43,876 bases of DNA from Thermodesulfovibrio sp. (GTDB taxonomy: Bacteria; Nitrospirota; Thermodesulfovibrionia; UBA6902): positions 1-43,876 of the forward strand of contig JALSHG010000104.1 of NCBI GenBank assembly GCA_026982355.1, given 5' to 3'. This document shows, one piece after another, positions 27,978-35,934 of the stretch (position 1 is its first letter; the number at the start of each line of letters is the position of its first letter). The notes beneath the pieces were generated by a model that had not been told where the DNA came from, searched no databases, and saw only the letters and a list, made by a program, of their open reading frames with translations. A program made the position numbers and the translations under genes.

Positions 27978-28631
27978 TCAGGGTGAGGGGAGTGTTAGTT
28001 TTCCCACAAATGCGGTCTTGTCAAGACCGTGTTTTTCCATGAGACCGTACCGGCGGTCGATGTGGTCGTATGTCTGCTTCACCAATTCCCGGAACGTCTC
28101 CATGACCCCGGTTCCCGTGATGGCCGAAGACATAAAGACGGGTATGCCGGTCTGTTCCCACACGCGCCTTATATCATCCTCTGCGACTATATTCCCCAGG
28201 TCCCTTTTGTTGAACTGCACGACAAGGGGGATTTTTTCTATATCGAGCCCGACAAAACCGAGGTTGTCCTCGAGATTCCTGAAGCTTTCAAAGTTGTTCG
28301 TCTCTTCGGAGACCTGCGAGTCTGCTATAAAGGCGACGCCGTCCGCCCTCTGCAGCACCGCCTTCCTGGTGGCGTCGTGTTTTACCTGGCCGGGGACGGT
28401 AAAGACTTTCAGCTTGATTTTAAGCCCGCCCGGGGCGGTGAGGAAAAAAGGCAGAAGATCGAAGAATATAGTCCTGTCGTCCTTTGTATCAAGTACGGTG
28501 AGCTCTCCCCTGCCTTCCTGCTCCACCATATCGTGAAGCCGCAACAGGTTGGTGGTCTTGCCCGACAGGGCGGGGCCGTAGTAGACCAGCTTAAGTACCA
28601 TCCTGTTGTCAATCCCGTCATACTCGATCAT
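27978..28631 (-). CDS. MglA-type small GTPase
   Basis: A 217-residue Ras-like GTPase of the bacterial MglA family, which sets cell polarity and controls type IV pili and gliding in Myxococcus and others. Walker A is GPALSGKT (19-26), the PM3 motif is TVPGQ (78-82) with Thr where Ras has Asp, an MglA hallmark, and the guanine-specificity motif is NKRD (141-144). Start ATG 28631 follows AGGGGGGAAGG. No MglB-type (Roadblock/LC7) activator gene is beside it. The C-terminal 30 residues after the GTPase fold are extra. Its place between a HD-GYP protein and a kinase/ATPase pair suggests it positions the pilus or secretion machine. Confidence 0.93.
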   Translation of the reverse strand: MIEYDGIDNRMVLKLVYYGPALSGKTTNLLRLHDMVEQEGRGELTVLDTKDDRTIFFDLLPFFLTAPGGLKIKLKVFTVPGQVKHDATRKAVLQRADGVAFIADSQVSEETNNFESFRNLEDNLGFVGLDIEKIPLVVQFNKRDLGNIVAEDDIRRVWEQTGIPVFMSSAITGTGVMETFRELVKQTYDHIDRRYGLMEKHGLDKTAFVGKLTLPSP

Positions 28632-28670
28632 GCCTTCCCCCCTGCAAACAACCCGCACCCGCAACGCTTC

Positions 28671-29987
28671 TCATCTCCGGACCCTGACAAATATCCCGCC
28701 TCTTGACGGGTCGATCTGATAAGAGCGTCTGAGAGATTTTATGTTCCTCTCGTCAAGTTCCACGCCGACACTCAGGATCAGGAGCCCTGTGCCGGTCCGG
28801 ACATCCCGCGATATGACCATTCCCGCACGGAGGTCTTTCGGGCTCAACTGCATCTCAACAAACTCCCTTTTCTGTGTAATGCCGCTGTAAAGCTCCCTTG
28901 CGGGAGACTCGATCAGCGGACACAACCTGCCGTCGAACCTCCTGCCTGCATATTCCTTTACTTTCTTCAGTGTAAAGGCAATGGCGTTTTCCCCCCTGAA
29001 TCCCCTGACAGTGCGGTCCACAAAGTCCGCTATCGAGATAATCCGTGCCCCGAGCGGTATGTCTTCACCGGAGAGCCCGTCGGGGAATCCCCTGCCGTTG
29101 AACCACTCGTGGTGATGCCTTATGATTACCCCTGCGCTCCTCAACGGCCCGATGGAGTCAATAGCGGTCTGTCCCCTTACAGGGTGCTGCGCGTAGACGG
29201 CCTGTTCTTCCGGCTCCATCTCTTCCGTCTCCTTTGCAAGCAGTATGTCCGGAATGCCGATCTTGCCTATATCATGAAGCAGGGAGGCTGTTGAGATGGT
29301 GTGTATCTCCTCTTCGGACAGGCCCATCCGCCGTGCCGTCCTGACGGATAATTCGGCCACGTTTTTTGAATGGCTTGCCGCGTTTGCATCCCTGAGTTCG
29401 ATCAGGCCGGAAAATGCGGCGATCATGTCCCTGAAATTGTTTTCGAGGGTCTCGTTCAGCCTCTTGAGTTCCTCATTCTGCCTTCGCATCCCGCGTGTCT
29501 GCTCCTGAACCACTGCCTTAAGCCGTACATTCCATTCCTTCAGCTCTTCGTTCTGGTTTTTGACGATCCTCGTCAGTCTCTGGTTGTCTTTTATCAGGAC
29601 GAATTTCAGGAGCGCTTCATGTACAATGCGCATCAGTTCGTCATCCTTCCAGGGCTTTGTTATATACCTGTACGCCCCTCCCCTGTTTATCCCGTCTATG
29701 GCCGCGTTTACATCTGCATACCCCGTGAGGATTATCCTGCCGGCGTCGGGCGCCAGCTTCCTTGCCCGTTCGAGAAAATCCACGCCTGAGAGCCCGGGCA
29801 TTCTCTGGTCGGATATTATGAGGGCCGTATCCGTATTTTCGCTCAGGATCTTCAGCCCCTCCTCCCCCGATATCGCGGTCATGACCTCGAATTCCTCATT
29901 TGCCAGTAACCGCCTGAGGGAACGGAGGATGTTCTCTTCATCATCAACGATCAGTATCTGCAGGGGAATATCCTTCGCGGCATTCAC
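28671..29987 (-). CDS. Receiver-HD-GYP c-di-GMP phosphodiesterase 1
   Basis: A 438-residue RpfG-like protein. The receiver has D60 (SDQRMPG), a long coiled coil spans 132-185, and the HD-GYP domain has H238-D239 (LLHDIGKIGIPD), HHE at 292-294 and GFP in place of GYP at 300-302, followed by DFVDR. About 90 residues follow the domain. HD-GYP enzymes hydrolyse c-di-GMP; the GFP variant and Asn for Asp in FNGRG may alter activity or partner binding. The start is a GTG that overlaps the previous gene's stop (GTGA), showing translational coupling to the second HD-GYP gene. Confidence 0.92.
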   Translation of the reverse strand: MNAAKDIPLQILIVDDEENILRSLRRLLANEEFEVMTAISGEEGLKILSENTDTALIISDQRMPGLSGVDFLERARKLAPDAGRIILTGYADVNAAIDGINRGGAYRYITKPWKDDELMRIVHEALLKFVLIKDNQRLTRIVKNQNEELKEWNVRLKAVVQEQTRGMRRQNEELKRLNETLENNFRDMIAAFSGLIELRDANAASHSKNVAELSVRTARRMGLSEEEIHTISTASLLHDIGKIGIPDILLAKETEEMEPEEQAVYAQHPVRGQTAIDSIGPLRSAGVIIRHHHEWFNGRGFPDGLSGEDIPLGARIISIADFVDRTVRGFRGENAIAFTLKKVKEYAGRRFDGRLCPLIESPARELYSGITQKREFVEMQLSPKDLRAGMVISRDVRTGTGLLILSVGVELDERNIKSLRRSYQIDPSRGGIFVRVRR

Positions 29988-30961
29988 CGGGGGTCCTCCG
30001 TCTGTTCAGGGCTGTCGATACATTCAATGAGTGGAGGGAAAAGATCGACTATTTCGGGGTCGAAGCTGCTGCCTTTCATCGACAGGATTATCTCCATGCC
30101 TTTTTTCATGGAGTAAGCCTTTCTGTAGGACCTGTCCGAGGTGAGGGCGTCGAATACATCGGCCACCGCGACGATTCTCGCCTCAACCGGTATGTCCGCC
30201 CCGCTGATCCCGGCGGGATAGCCCTTCCCGTCATATCTCTCGTGGTGATAGAGAATGATATTTACAATCACCTCCGACAACCGCGCCTGTCTTGCGACAT
30301 CGGCTCCCCAGGCAGGGTGTTTCTTTATGAGATCGAATTCACTGTCATCCAGTGCGCCGGGTTTATTGAGGATTGAGCCGGGTATGCCGATCTTTCCGCA
30401 GTCGTGGAGCCAGCCGCCGTATCTTATATCCCTTACCGTCTCTGCCGGAAGCTTAAGCGCCCCGGCAATCGCAACGGCATATGAGGCCACCCTGTCGCAG
30501 TGCCCCCTGGTGTACTTGTCCTTCAGCTCGATTGTCCCGGCAAGAGACAGCAGTGTCGCCTCGTCCGCCCTTTTCAGCGCGCGTACGATGCGGAAGCGGT
30601 CGATCCCCTCTCTGACCGTCCGGATGAAGTCATCGTCGTCCCACGGTTTTACTATGAACCGGAAGACCTCCCCCCGGTTGATCGCGTCAATGGCGGTCGG
30701 AAGGTCCGCATATGCGGTCATGAGTATCCTTACCACGTCCGGCGAGAGTGTTCTCACCTTCGAGAGAAGCTCTATCCCCTTCATCCCGGGCATGTGATTG
30801 TCGGAGACGAGCACGGCTATGTTTTCGTTTCTTACGAATTCCAGGGCATCCTCGGCATTATCCGCCTTCAGGATGTTAAGTCCGTCTTCGCTGAACAGCC
30901 TCTCTATGGAGTTCAGGATGTTTTTCTCATCATCGACAAGCAGCACAATATCATTATTCAT
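29984..30961 (-). CDS. Receiver-HD-GYP c-di-GMP phosphodiesterase 2
   Basis: A 325-residue protein with a receiver (D54 in SDNHMPGM, KPW near 105) joined by a short linker to a canonical HD-GYP domain: H154, H186-D187 (LHDCGKIGIP), HHERYDGKGYPAG (239-251) and ADVFDAL. All expected metal and substrate residues are present, so it should be active. It is coupled to its neighbours by overlaps (8 bases upstream, 4 downstream). Together with the variant HD-GYP next door it forms a pair of one canonical and one divergent enzyme. Confidence 0.94.
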   Translation of the reverse strand: MNNDIVLLVDDEKNILNSIERLFSEDGLNILKADNAEDALEFVRNENIAVLVSDNHMPGMKGIELLSKVRTLSPDVVRILMTAYADLPTAIDAINRGEVFRFIVKPWDDDDFIRTVREGIDRFRIVRALKRADEATLLSLAGTIELKDKYTRGHCDRVASYAVAIAGALKLPAETVRDIRYGGWLHDCGKIGIPGSILNKPGALDDSEFDLIKKHPAWGADVARQARLSEVIVNIILYHHERYDGKGYPAGISGADIPVEARIVAVADVFDALTSDRSYRKAYSMKKGMEIILSMKGSSFDPEIVDLFPPLIECIDSPEQTEDPR

Positions 30962-31781
30962 TGCCGGCTACCTCGTCAAAGGCCAGGATGATGCCGTCCT
31001 GGCCGCCGGGATACTTCATATGCACGCCCCTGATCCTGATGCCGGAGCCGTTTTCTGAAATATGCCCGGAAAGTTCCCCTTTCCGGGCAACCTCTTCAAT
31101 AAAAGCGTTTATCTCATCGGAGAACGAGTCTCTCCTGTCCATCCCCATGAGGTTGTCCTCTCCGCCGCCGATAAGTTCGAGACCCTTCCTGTTGCACTGC
31201 ACTATCAGGCCGTCAGGGTCTATGCCCACCACTCCGACGGGCAGTGAATCAAGGATGTTCTGTGAACATGCCAGTATTCTGTTGTGCATTATCACGTCCG
31301 CCGTCTTCTCCTCGACAATTCTCTCGAGATTGTCGTTTATCTCCTGAAGCTCCCTGTTTTTCGATTCCAGTTCCTTTGTGAGCTGGATGTTTTTCTGCTG
31401 CATGAAATAGCAGTCAAGGGCGTTGGATATCGCCACCTTCAGCTCATCGTCATTCCAGGGCTTCGGGATGAACTTGTAAATCTGTCCTTCATTTATGGCG
31501 CCCACGATGGCCGCGGCATCCGCATACCCGGAAAGAACTATCCTGACCGTATGAGGCCAGTGCCGGCAGACCTCTTTCAGGAAGTCGACACCGTTCATCC
31601 CCGGCATCCTGTAGTCGGAAATCACGATCTGCACCGGCGCCTCCCTGCCGAGGATCTCTATCCCCTCGTCTCCGGACATTGCCGTGAGAATCTCATAGTC
31701 GGAATCAAGAAAGAGTCTCCGGAGAGACCTCAGGACGTTTCTTTCATCGTCCACGCAGAGAATTTTTATCTGCTCCTCCAT
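30954..31781 (-). CDS. Receiver-PAS response regulator
   Basis: A 275-residue protein. The receiver has D56 (SDYRMPGMNG, KPW around 108), a coiled coil spans about 130-160, and a PAS domain (NRILACSQNILDSLPVGVVG, then CNRKGLELIGG) ends the protein. There is no catalytic or DNA-binding output. The PAS may sense a small ligand, form dimers or bring partners together. It follows the Cys-rich kinase gene after two bases, so that kinase is its probable phosphodonor, and overlaps the next HD-GYP gene by eight bases (ATGAATAA). Confidence 0.9.
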   Translation of the reverse strand: MEEQIKILCVDDERNVLRSLRRLFLDSDYEILTAMSGDEGIEILGREAPVQIVISDYRMPGMNGVDFLKEVCRHWPHTVRIVLSGYADAAAIVGAINEGQIYKFIPKPWNDDELKVAISNALDCYFMQQKNIQLTKELESKNRELQEINDNLERIVEEKTADVIMHNRILACSQNILDSLPVGVVGIDPDGLIVQCNRKGLELIGGGEDNLMGMDRRDSFSDEINAFIEEVARKGELSGHISENGSGIRIRGVHMKYPGGQDGIILAFDEVAGNE

Positions 31782-31783
31782 TG

Positions 31784-33532
31784 CTAAGGTTCCTCCACTA
31801 CGGGTATTTTTATTGTAAAGGTGGTGCCCTTGCCGACCTGACTGTCAACCGTTATCTCGCCATCGTGTTTTTTCACTATCTCATAGGTTATGCTCAGTCC
31901 CAGGCCCGTGCCCTTGCCGACCTCCTTGGTCGTGTAAAACGGCTCGAATATCTTGGTTAATCTGTCCTCCGGTATGCCGCTTCCGGTGTCTGATATCGAT
32001 ACATATATCGAGCCGTCGCTGCTCCAGGTCTTTATCCTGATCTCCCCGCGGTTCTCTATGGCCTGGCCCGCATTGACAAGGAGATTCATGAACACCTGGT
32101 TGAGCTGCTGCGGATGACACATTGTCAGGGGAAGTTCCCCGTAATCCTTTCGGACGTCCGCATTGTACTTGAGTTCGTTCCAGACGATGCTCAGCGTGCT
32201 CTCAATGCAGTCGTTGATGTCGGCCGGCTTGCTCTCCGCCTCGTCGATCCTTGAGAATGTCTTGAGATTCTGAACTATGGTCTTCACCCTGTCCGCTCCC
32301 TCAAGGGATTCGTTGATCAGGGGTTCGATATCATCGAGTATATAGTCGATCTTCAACTGCCTCCTCCGCTCTCTGAGAGCGGCGAGCTGCTCCCGTCCGT
32401 TGAACTGCTCTGCACTCCCGGTAAGCTCGCGCACATAGCCGGCAAGCTTGCCGGCATACTTGCCGAGTGTGCCGAGATTGCTCGATATAAAACCCATGGG
32501 ATTGTTGATCTCATGGGCTACGCCTGCTGCAAGCTGGCCGATGGATGCCATCTTCTCCTGCTGGAGTATCCTTGTCTGTGTGTTTTTCAGTTCGGCATAT
32601 GCATTCTCAAGCTCTTTGTTCTTCATTTCAAGGACATGCATCATGTTGTTGAACTGTTCCCCTATCTGGTACACGGGGTCCGACGTGGCCTTTTTAAACA
32701 CTATGCAGGCAGAGCATACATCGTATTTGTCCGCGAAAGACTCCAGTCCTCCATCCCGGCAGAGGGTGCCTTCAGTCTGCCAGCATCTTGCGGGGCCCTT
32801 GCCGAAACAGACACATTTCGTCCTCCCGCATTTTATCAGTTCATAGCACTTGCCCAGGTTCGGATTGGAAAACCTGACTCCGTAGTCAAGCTGCTTTGTA
32901 ACGTTCTGTATCAGCGCCGTTATCTCCCTGAGGCCGGACCGGAGTTTTTCCCTGTTCTCATTGACCATCCTGTTTGAATTCATAAGCTCTTCCGTGATGA
33001 CTTTCAATTCGGTGTTGTCATGGATCGTTATTACGGTGCCCGGCGAATTCATGTCACTGTCGCTGTACGGATATGTGTTGAGCTCAAACCATTTACCGGT
33101 GGAGCTCTGGAAAAGCTCGGCGCTTCCGCCGTGACGCGTTCTGACCTCCATGTTGTTTTCGCGGAGAAACTCTTCCCAGCCCTTCCGGATAATCATGTGG
33201 TATGGCATACCGGTGAATTTTGCAAATGAGCGGTTGCATCTTCGGATGATCCCGTCCCTGTCCGTAAGGATTATCATATCCCCCACACAGTCCATGGTCC
33301 TTTCCCATTCCCTCTTCGCATTCTCCACCAGCTTGAAGGCTTTGTTCAGCTCTTTATGCTCCCTGATAAGGAGTTCCTGTGTACGCAGGATTTCTTCCTC
33401 CGCCTTCTTGAAGTTGCTCTCCGATATTTTCAATCTGTCGACCTGCAGGCGCAGATCATTCAGTTCAGCTATCAGCTGTTCTTTTGTCTTTTCCTCATCC
33501 CGTGATACAGGGACGCCCAAGTCTACATCCAT
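31784..33532 (-). CDS. PAS histidine kinase with an eight-cysteine sensor segment
   Basis: A 582-residue soluble kinase and the first gene of the locus. A coiled coil (12-75) is followed by a PAS domain (78-185) and then a Cys-rich stretch with C229, C235, C240, C242, C250, C258, C273 and C276 (CGRTKCVC, RCWQTEGTLC, CSAC), suited to bind a metal, an Fe-S cluster or heme. HisKA follows with H340 (GVAHEINNPMGF) and HATPase ending GLGLSITYEIVKKHDGE. Start ATG 33532 has GGGAG six bases upstream. The kinase half is a paralogue of the protein at 18964-20229. The last codon and stop, CCT TAG, recall the repeat-derived ends of other genes here. Confidence 0.92.
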   Translation of the reverse strand: MDVDLGVPVSRDEEKTKEQLIAELNDLRLQVDRLKISESNFKKAEEEILRTQELLIREHKELNKAFKLVENAKREWERTMDCVGDMIILTDRDGIIRRCNRSFAKFTGMPYHMIIRKGWEEFLRENNMEVRTRHGGSAELFQSSTGKWFELNTYPYSDSDMNSPGTVITIHDNTELKVITEELMNSNRMVNENREKLRSGLREITALIQNVTKQLDYGVRFSNPNLGKCYELIKCGRTKCVCFGKGPARCWQTEGTLCRDGGLESFADKYDVCSACIVFKKATSDPVYQIGEQFNNMMHVLEMKNKELENAYAELKNTQTRILQQEKMASIGQLAAGVAHEINNPMGFISSNLGTLGKYAGKLAGYVRELTGSAEQFNGREQLAALRERRRQLKIDYILDDIEPLINESLEGADRVKTIVQNLKTFSRIDEAESKPADINDCIESTLSIVWNELKYNADVRKDYGELPLTMCHPQQLNQVFMNLLVNAGQAIENRGEIRIKTWSSDGSIYVSISDTGSGIPEDRLTKIFEPFYTTKEVGKGTGLGLSITYEIVKKHDGEITVDSQVGKGTTFTIKIPVVEEP

Positions 33533-33849
33533 AATGTTCTCCCTGCTTTTCCGCCTCTGCATCTGTCCGGTTCATGGTGATCCGCGTTAATCCTAGGCCG
33601 AATTGCATAATTACAAAGGGTTACGGTTTTCATATTGCTGCCTGTGTCCGGCCGTTCCAGCCGGACAAACTCACCTCCTGTTCTGTTTTTTTCCCTGCAA
33701 TTCTTATCGGATAGTAAGAAAGGCCGCTAAATAGGGGGATCCCCGACATCCGGGCGGCAGAAAGCCCGATGCTGCCGTAAGGCTTTCAGACACCGGTGTT
33801 TTTTGTCGATGCACGGTTAAGGTAAAACCGGAGATATAAAGGTGGGGGG
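33533..33849 (-). other. Intergenic region upstream of the signalling locus
   Basis: A 317-base gap that should hold the promoter of the ten-gene run. On the minus strand a perfect anti-SD complement (AGGAGGTGA, at 33671-33679) stands before no known gene; it is followed by a hairpin (33646-33666, GTCCGGC with GCCGGAC). A 20-base imperfect palindrome with TTCTTA/TAAGAA arms lies at 33701-33720. A hairpin with GGCTTTC arms lies around 33758-33789. No convincing -35/-10 or sigma-54 site was found. Confidence 0.45.
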
Positions 33850-34374
33850 TTACTGAGACGACTTGTTCGCTCTTCTTTTCAACATCGTCTTTCTCGGGGC
33901 CTTGTATACAAACCAGTCTTCCTTGGTTATTTCATGAAAGTAGTCCGCCTCGTCAATCAATATCCTCGCGGTCGTCTGTCTTACGGCGGCAATCTCCACC
34001 CTTACGCCCTCCCCCTTCAGGTGCAGAACCAAGTCCACGAAATCCGCATCGCCCGACATGATGATGATGGTGTCGACCTTTGAGGCGAGTTGTGTGGCCT
34101 TGATGGAAAGGGGGATATCAGCGGACTTGTGACACGGAACAACCGAGCCGTAATAATTCTCGTGCAGTCTCTCGGCGAACTTGGAGGAAATGGCCTTCCC
34201 CTCGCGGAAATAAAGCAGTCTGTTCAATCCCCTGTCGTTCAGCAGTTTGGGGATCAATGTGTCAAAATTGATCATGGTGTTTTTCGACCCGGAAAGGTCG
34301 TGGATACTGCGTTCGATGTTATTGCCGTCGCAAAGTATCGCCACCGATTGATTGATGAGAATGTTTTCCACCAT
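33850..34374 (-). CDS. NYN-domain (LabA/DUF88-like) putative ribonuclease
   Basis: A 174-residue protein with a NYN/PIN-like fold. Conserved acidic residues are seen in VAILCDGNNIE (D16), KSADIPLSIKA (D87) and MSGDADFVDL (D109, D111), the pattern of LabA/Vpa0982-type NYN proteins that bind metal and probably cleave RNA. Start ATG 34374 is chosen for the AGAGGG site upstream; the open frame continues to 34509 but that part lies in the GTCATTCC palindrome and looks non-coding. The C-terminus is very basic (RKTMLKRRANK), fitting nucleic-acid binding. It is a lone gene, apparently not part of the signalling unit. Confidence 0.88.
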   Translation of the reverse strand: MVENILINQSVAILCDGNNIERSIHDLSGSKNTMINFDTLIPKLLNDRGLNRLLYFREGKAISSKFAERLHENYYGSVVPCHKSADIPLSIKATQLASKVDTIIIMSGDADFVDLVLHLKGEGVRVEIAAVRQTTARILIDEADYFHEITKEDWFVYKAPRKTMLKRRANKSSQ

Positions 34375-34431
34375 TTTACACACACCCTCTTGCAGTGCCG
34401 GCGTTGTAATGCCGTGCTGTAGTACAATGTC

Positions 34432-34507
34432 GTCATTCCCGTCAGCCGGGACTCGGGTCATCTCCGGTTCCGGGCCGCTCCGGGATGGGGACGGGAGCCG
34501 GAATGAC
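34432..34507. repeat. GTCATTCC/GGAATGAC inverted repeat
   Basis: A 76-base imperfect palindrome starting GTCATTCCCGTC and ending with GGAATGAC, with further GC-rich inverted arms inside. It lies upstream of the NYN gene. Similar GTCATTCC palindromes are common in several bacterial phyla. A related fragment lies at 1978-2002. Confidence 0.6.
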
Positions 34508-34742
34508 ACCGGAGAGTTGATACGACACTATGATAGCATGCAGCCCCTCCTGTTGCAAGAGACAATAAGCCACCGTGAATTGCTCTGATTGTGCTCTTCT
34601 CTATCAATTATTGATTTATTGTTCTTGTCCTCCATGCCGTCTCTCCCGGCTTTAATCCATACGCGCTTCGACTTTGACGTTTCCGTGGGATTCGGGCCTC
34701 CGAGCTTGACAAAGCGGCTTTAATTGCATTACGTTTGTATGT

Positions 34743-34836
34743 TTACCTAAATGTTGCATAAGCCGGCGGGAGAGTCCGGCGTAAAATCTGCCGGACTCCC
34801 CTGCCCGCAGGCGGTGTTTCTATGCAACCGCGAAGA
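34743..34836 (+). repeat. Dispersed palindromic element, copy H (full)
   Basis: Left end TTACCTAAATGTTGCATAAG; arms GGCGGGAGAGTCCGGC and GCCGGACTCCCCTGCC around the loop GTAAAATCT; right end GCAGGCGGTGTTTCTATGCA then ACCG. One of the clearest copies for the hairpin. It fills the leader of pdxJ. The rest of the gap from 34510 contains only a weak TTGACA (34706-34711) without a matching -10. Confidence 0.88.
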
Positions 34837-34872
34837 GAGAAAGGGAAGAGAAAATTCAGAGGGGGCTTGATT

Positions 34873-35601
34873 ATGATTCTTGGAGTAAATGTTGATCACG
34901 TGGCGACCGTACGGGAGGCGAGAAAGGATGTCGAGCCTGACCCTGTAAAGGCCGCTTATCTGGCGCTGGGGGGGGGGGCTGACGGTATCACCGTGCATCT
35001 GAGAGAGGACAGGAGACATATAAACGACAGGGACCTGCGGGAGATAAGGCGCAACATATCGAAAGAAGTCAATCTTGAGATGGCCGCCACGGATGAGATG
35101 ATAAATATTGCGCTGAAGATCAGACCCGACATGGTGACTCTCGTGCCTGAAAAGAGGGCGGAGCTGACAACCGAAGGCGGCCTTGACCTGAAAAAGAACC
35201 GGGGAAAGATCAGGAAGGCTGTCGAGGCCATCACCGGCAAAGGCATTCCCGTAAGTCTCTTTATCAACCCCTCGGTTTCCGATGTTGAGATATCCAGAGA
35301 GCTCGGAGCCCCCATGGTCGAGATACATACGGGTCTTTATTCAAACGCCAGTGGAAAGAAACAGACTGAAGAACTCCGAAGGGTGAGGCTCGCCGTGAAA
35401 AAAGGACTGGCGCTCGGGCTTGCCGTCAATGCCGGCCACGGGCTGAATTATACAAATGTTAAAAGAATCGCGGCCATAAAGGGCCTGAGGGGGTTGTATA
35501 TCGGCCACAGCATCGTTGCCCGGGCTGTTTATGACGGGATGCGGAAGGCCGTAAGGGAGATGAAGAGGCTGATCCGCGAGGGAGCCGGGGCTTCAGGGTG
35601 A
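34873..35601 (+). CDS. pdxJ: Pyridoxine 5'-phosphate synthase
   Basis: A 242-residue TIM-barrel enzyme that condenses DXP with 1-amino-acetone-3-phosphate in PLP synthesis. The start is ATG 34873 (MILGVNVDHVATVREAR), preceded by AGGGGG; an open frame from 34822 is repeat sequence. Active-site blocks are GADGITVHLREDRRHI, TLVPEKRAELTTEGG and NAGHGLNYTN. A run of eleven G (34968-34978) falls in codons 32-36 and encodes GGG; loss or gain of one base would kill the gene. SerC in this window also feeds the PLP route. Neighbour acpS is 333 bases downstream, the gap being filled by repeats. Confidence 0.96.
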   Translation: MILGVNVDHVATVREARKDVEPDPVKAAYLALGGGADGITVHLREDRRHINDRDLREIRRNISKEVNLEMAATDEMINIALKIRPDMVTLVPEKRAELTTEGGLDLKKNRGKIRKAVEAITGKGIPVSLFINPSVSDVEISRELGAPMVEIHTGLYSNASGKKQTEELRRVRLAVKKGLALGLAVNAGHGLNYTNVKRIAAIKGLRGLYIGHSIVARAVYDGMRKAVREMKRLIREGAGASG

Positions 35602-35606
35602 GAGTT

Positions 35607-35645
35607 CCCCCCGCAGGCGATGTTTTACATGCCACTGTAAGGTTA
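35607..35645 (+). repeat. Dispersed palindromic element, copy I' (right half)
   Basis: CCGCAGGCGATGTTTTACATGCCACTGTAAGGTTAG is the right terminus of an element, and its last bases (TAAGGTTAG) run directly into the left terminus of copy I. The two copies abut head to tail or one was inserted at the end of the other. Confidence 0.7.
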
Positions 35646-35864
35646 GCCTTAATGTTGCATAAGCCGGCTGTGGAGTCCGGCGTAAAACCTTTATAAAGCG
35701 ATGGGATATCGGAAAATGTCTTTGTTGCAGGACGTAACGGAGAGTGAAATTCCAAAAGACGGCAATATGCCGTGCGGGATATGTCCTGAAGGTATCGCAG
35801 ATAAAGCTTTCCCGCCGGACTCCACAGCCCGCAGGCGATGTTCTTATGCAACTGTAGGGTTAAT
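35642..35864 (+). repeat. Dispersed palindromic element, copy I (long, about 220 bp)
   Basis: The longest copy. Left part: TTAGCCTTAATGTTGCATAA then GGCTGTGGAGTCCGGCG; right part: CGCCGGACTCCACAGCC, an exact 17-base inverted match, then GCAGGCGATGTTCTTATGCA and CTGTAGGGTTAAT. The inside carries the same tail as copy E (ACCTTTATAAAGCGATGGGA) and a block GAGTGAAATTCCAAAAGACG also seen in copy N. This may be close to the ancestral full-length form. No convincing reading frame spans it. Confidence 0.8.
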
Positions 35865-35934
35865 ATAACGGGCAAGGCGGTCTGACGGGATAACAAAGTT
35901 CAGAGGTCGGGCGGCATGGTTAAACAGCAGGGTC

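Noticed and set aside
33758-33830. A further degenerate copy of the dispersed element
   Set aside because: ATGCTGCCGTAAGG and GATGCACGGTTAAGG look faintly like element ends, but order and spacing do not fit the consensus.
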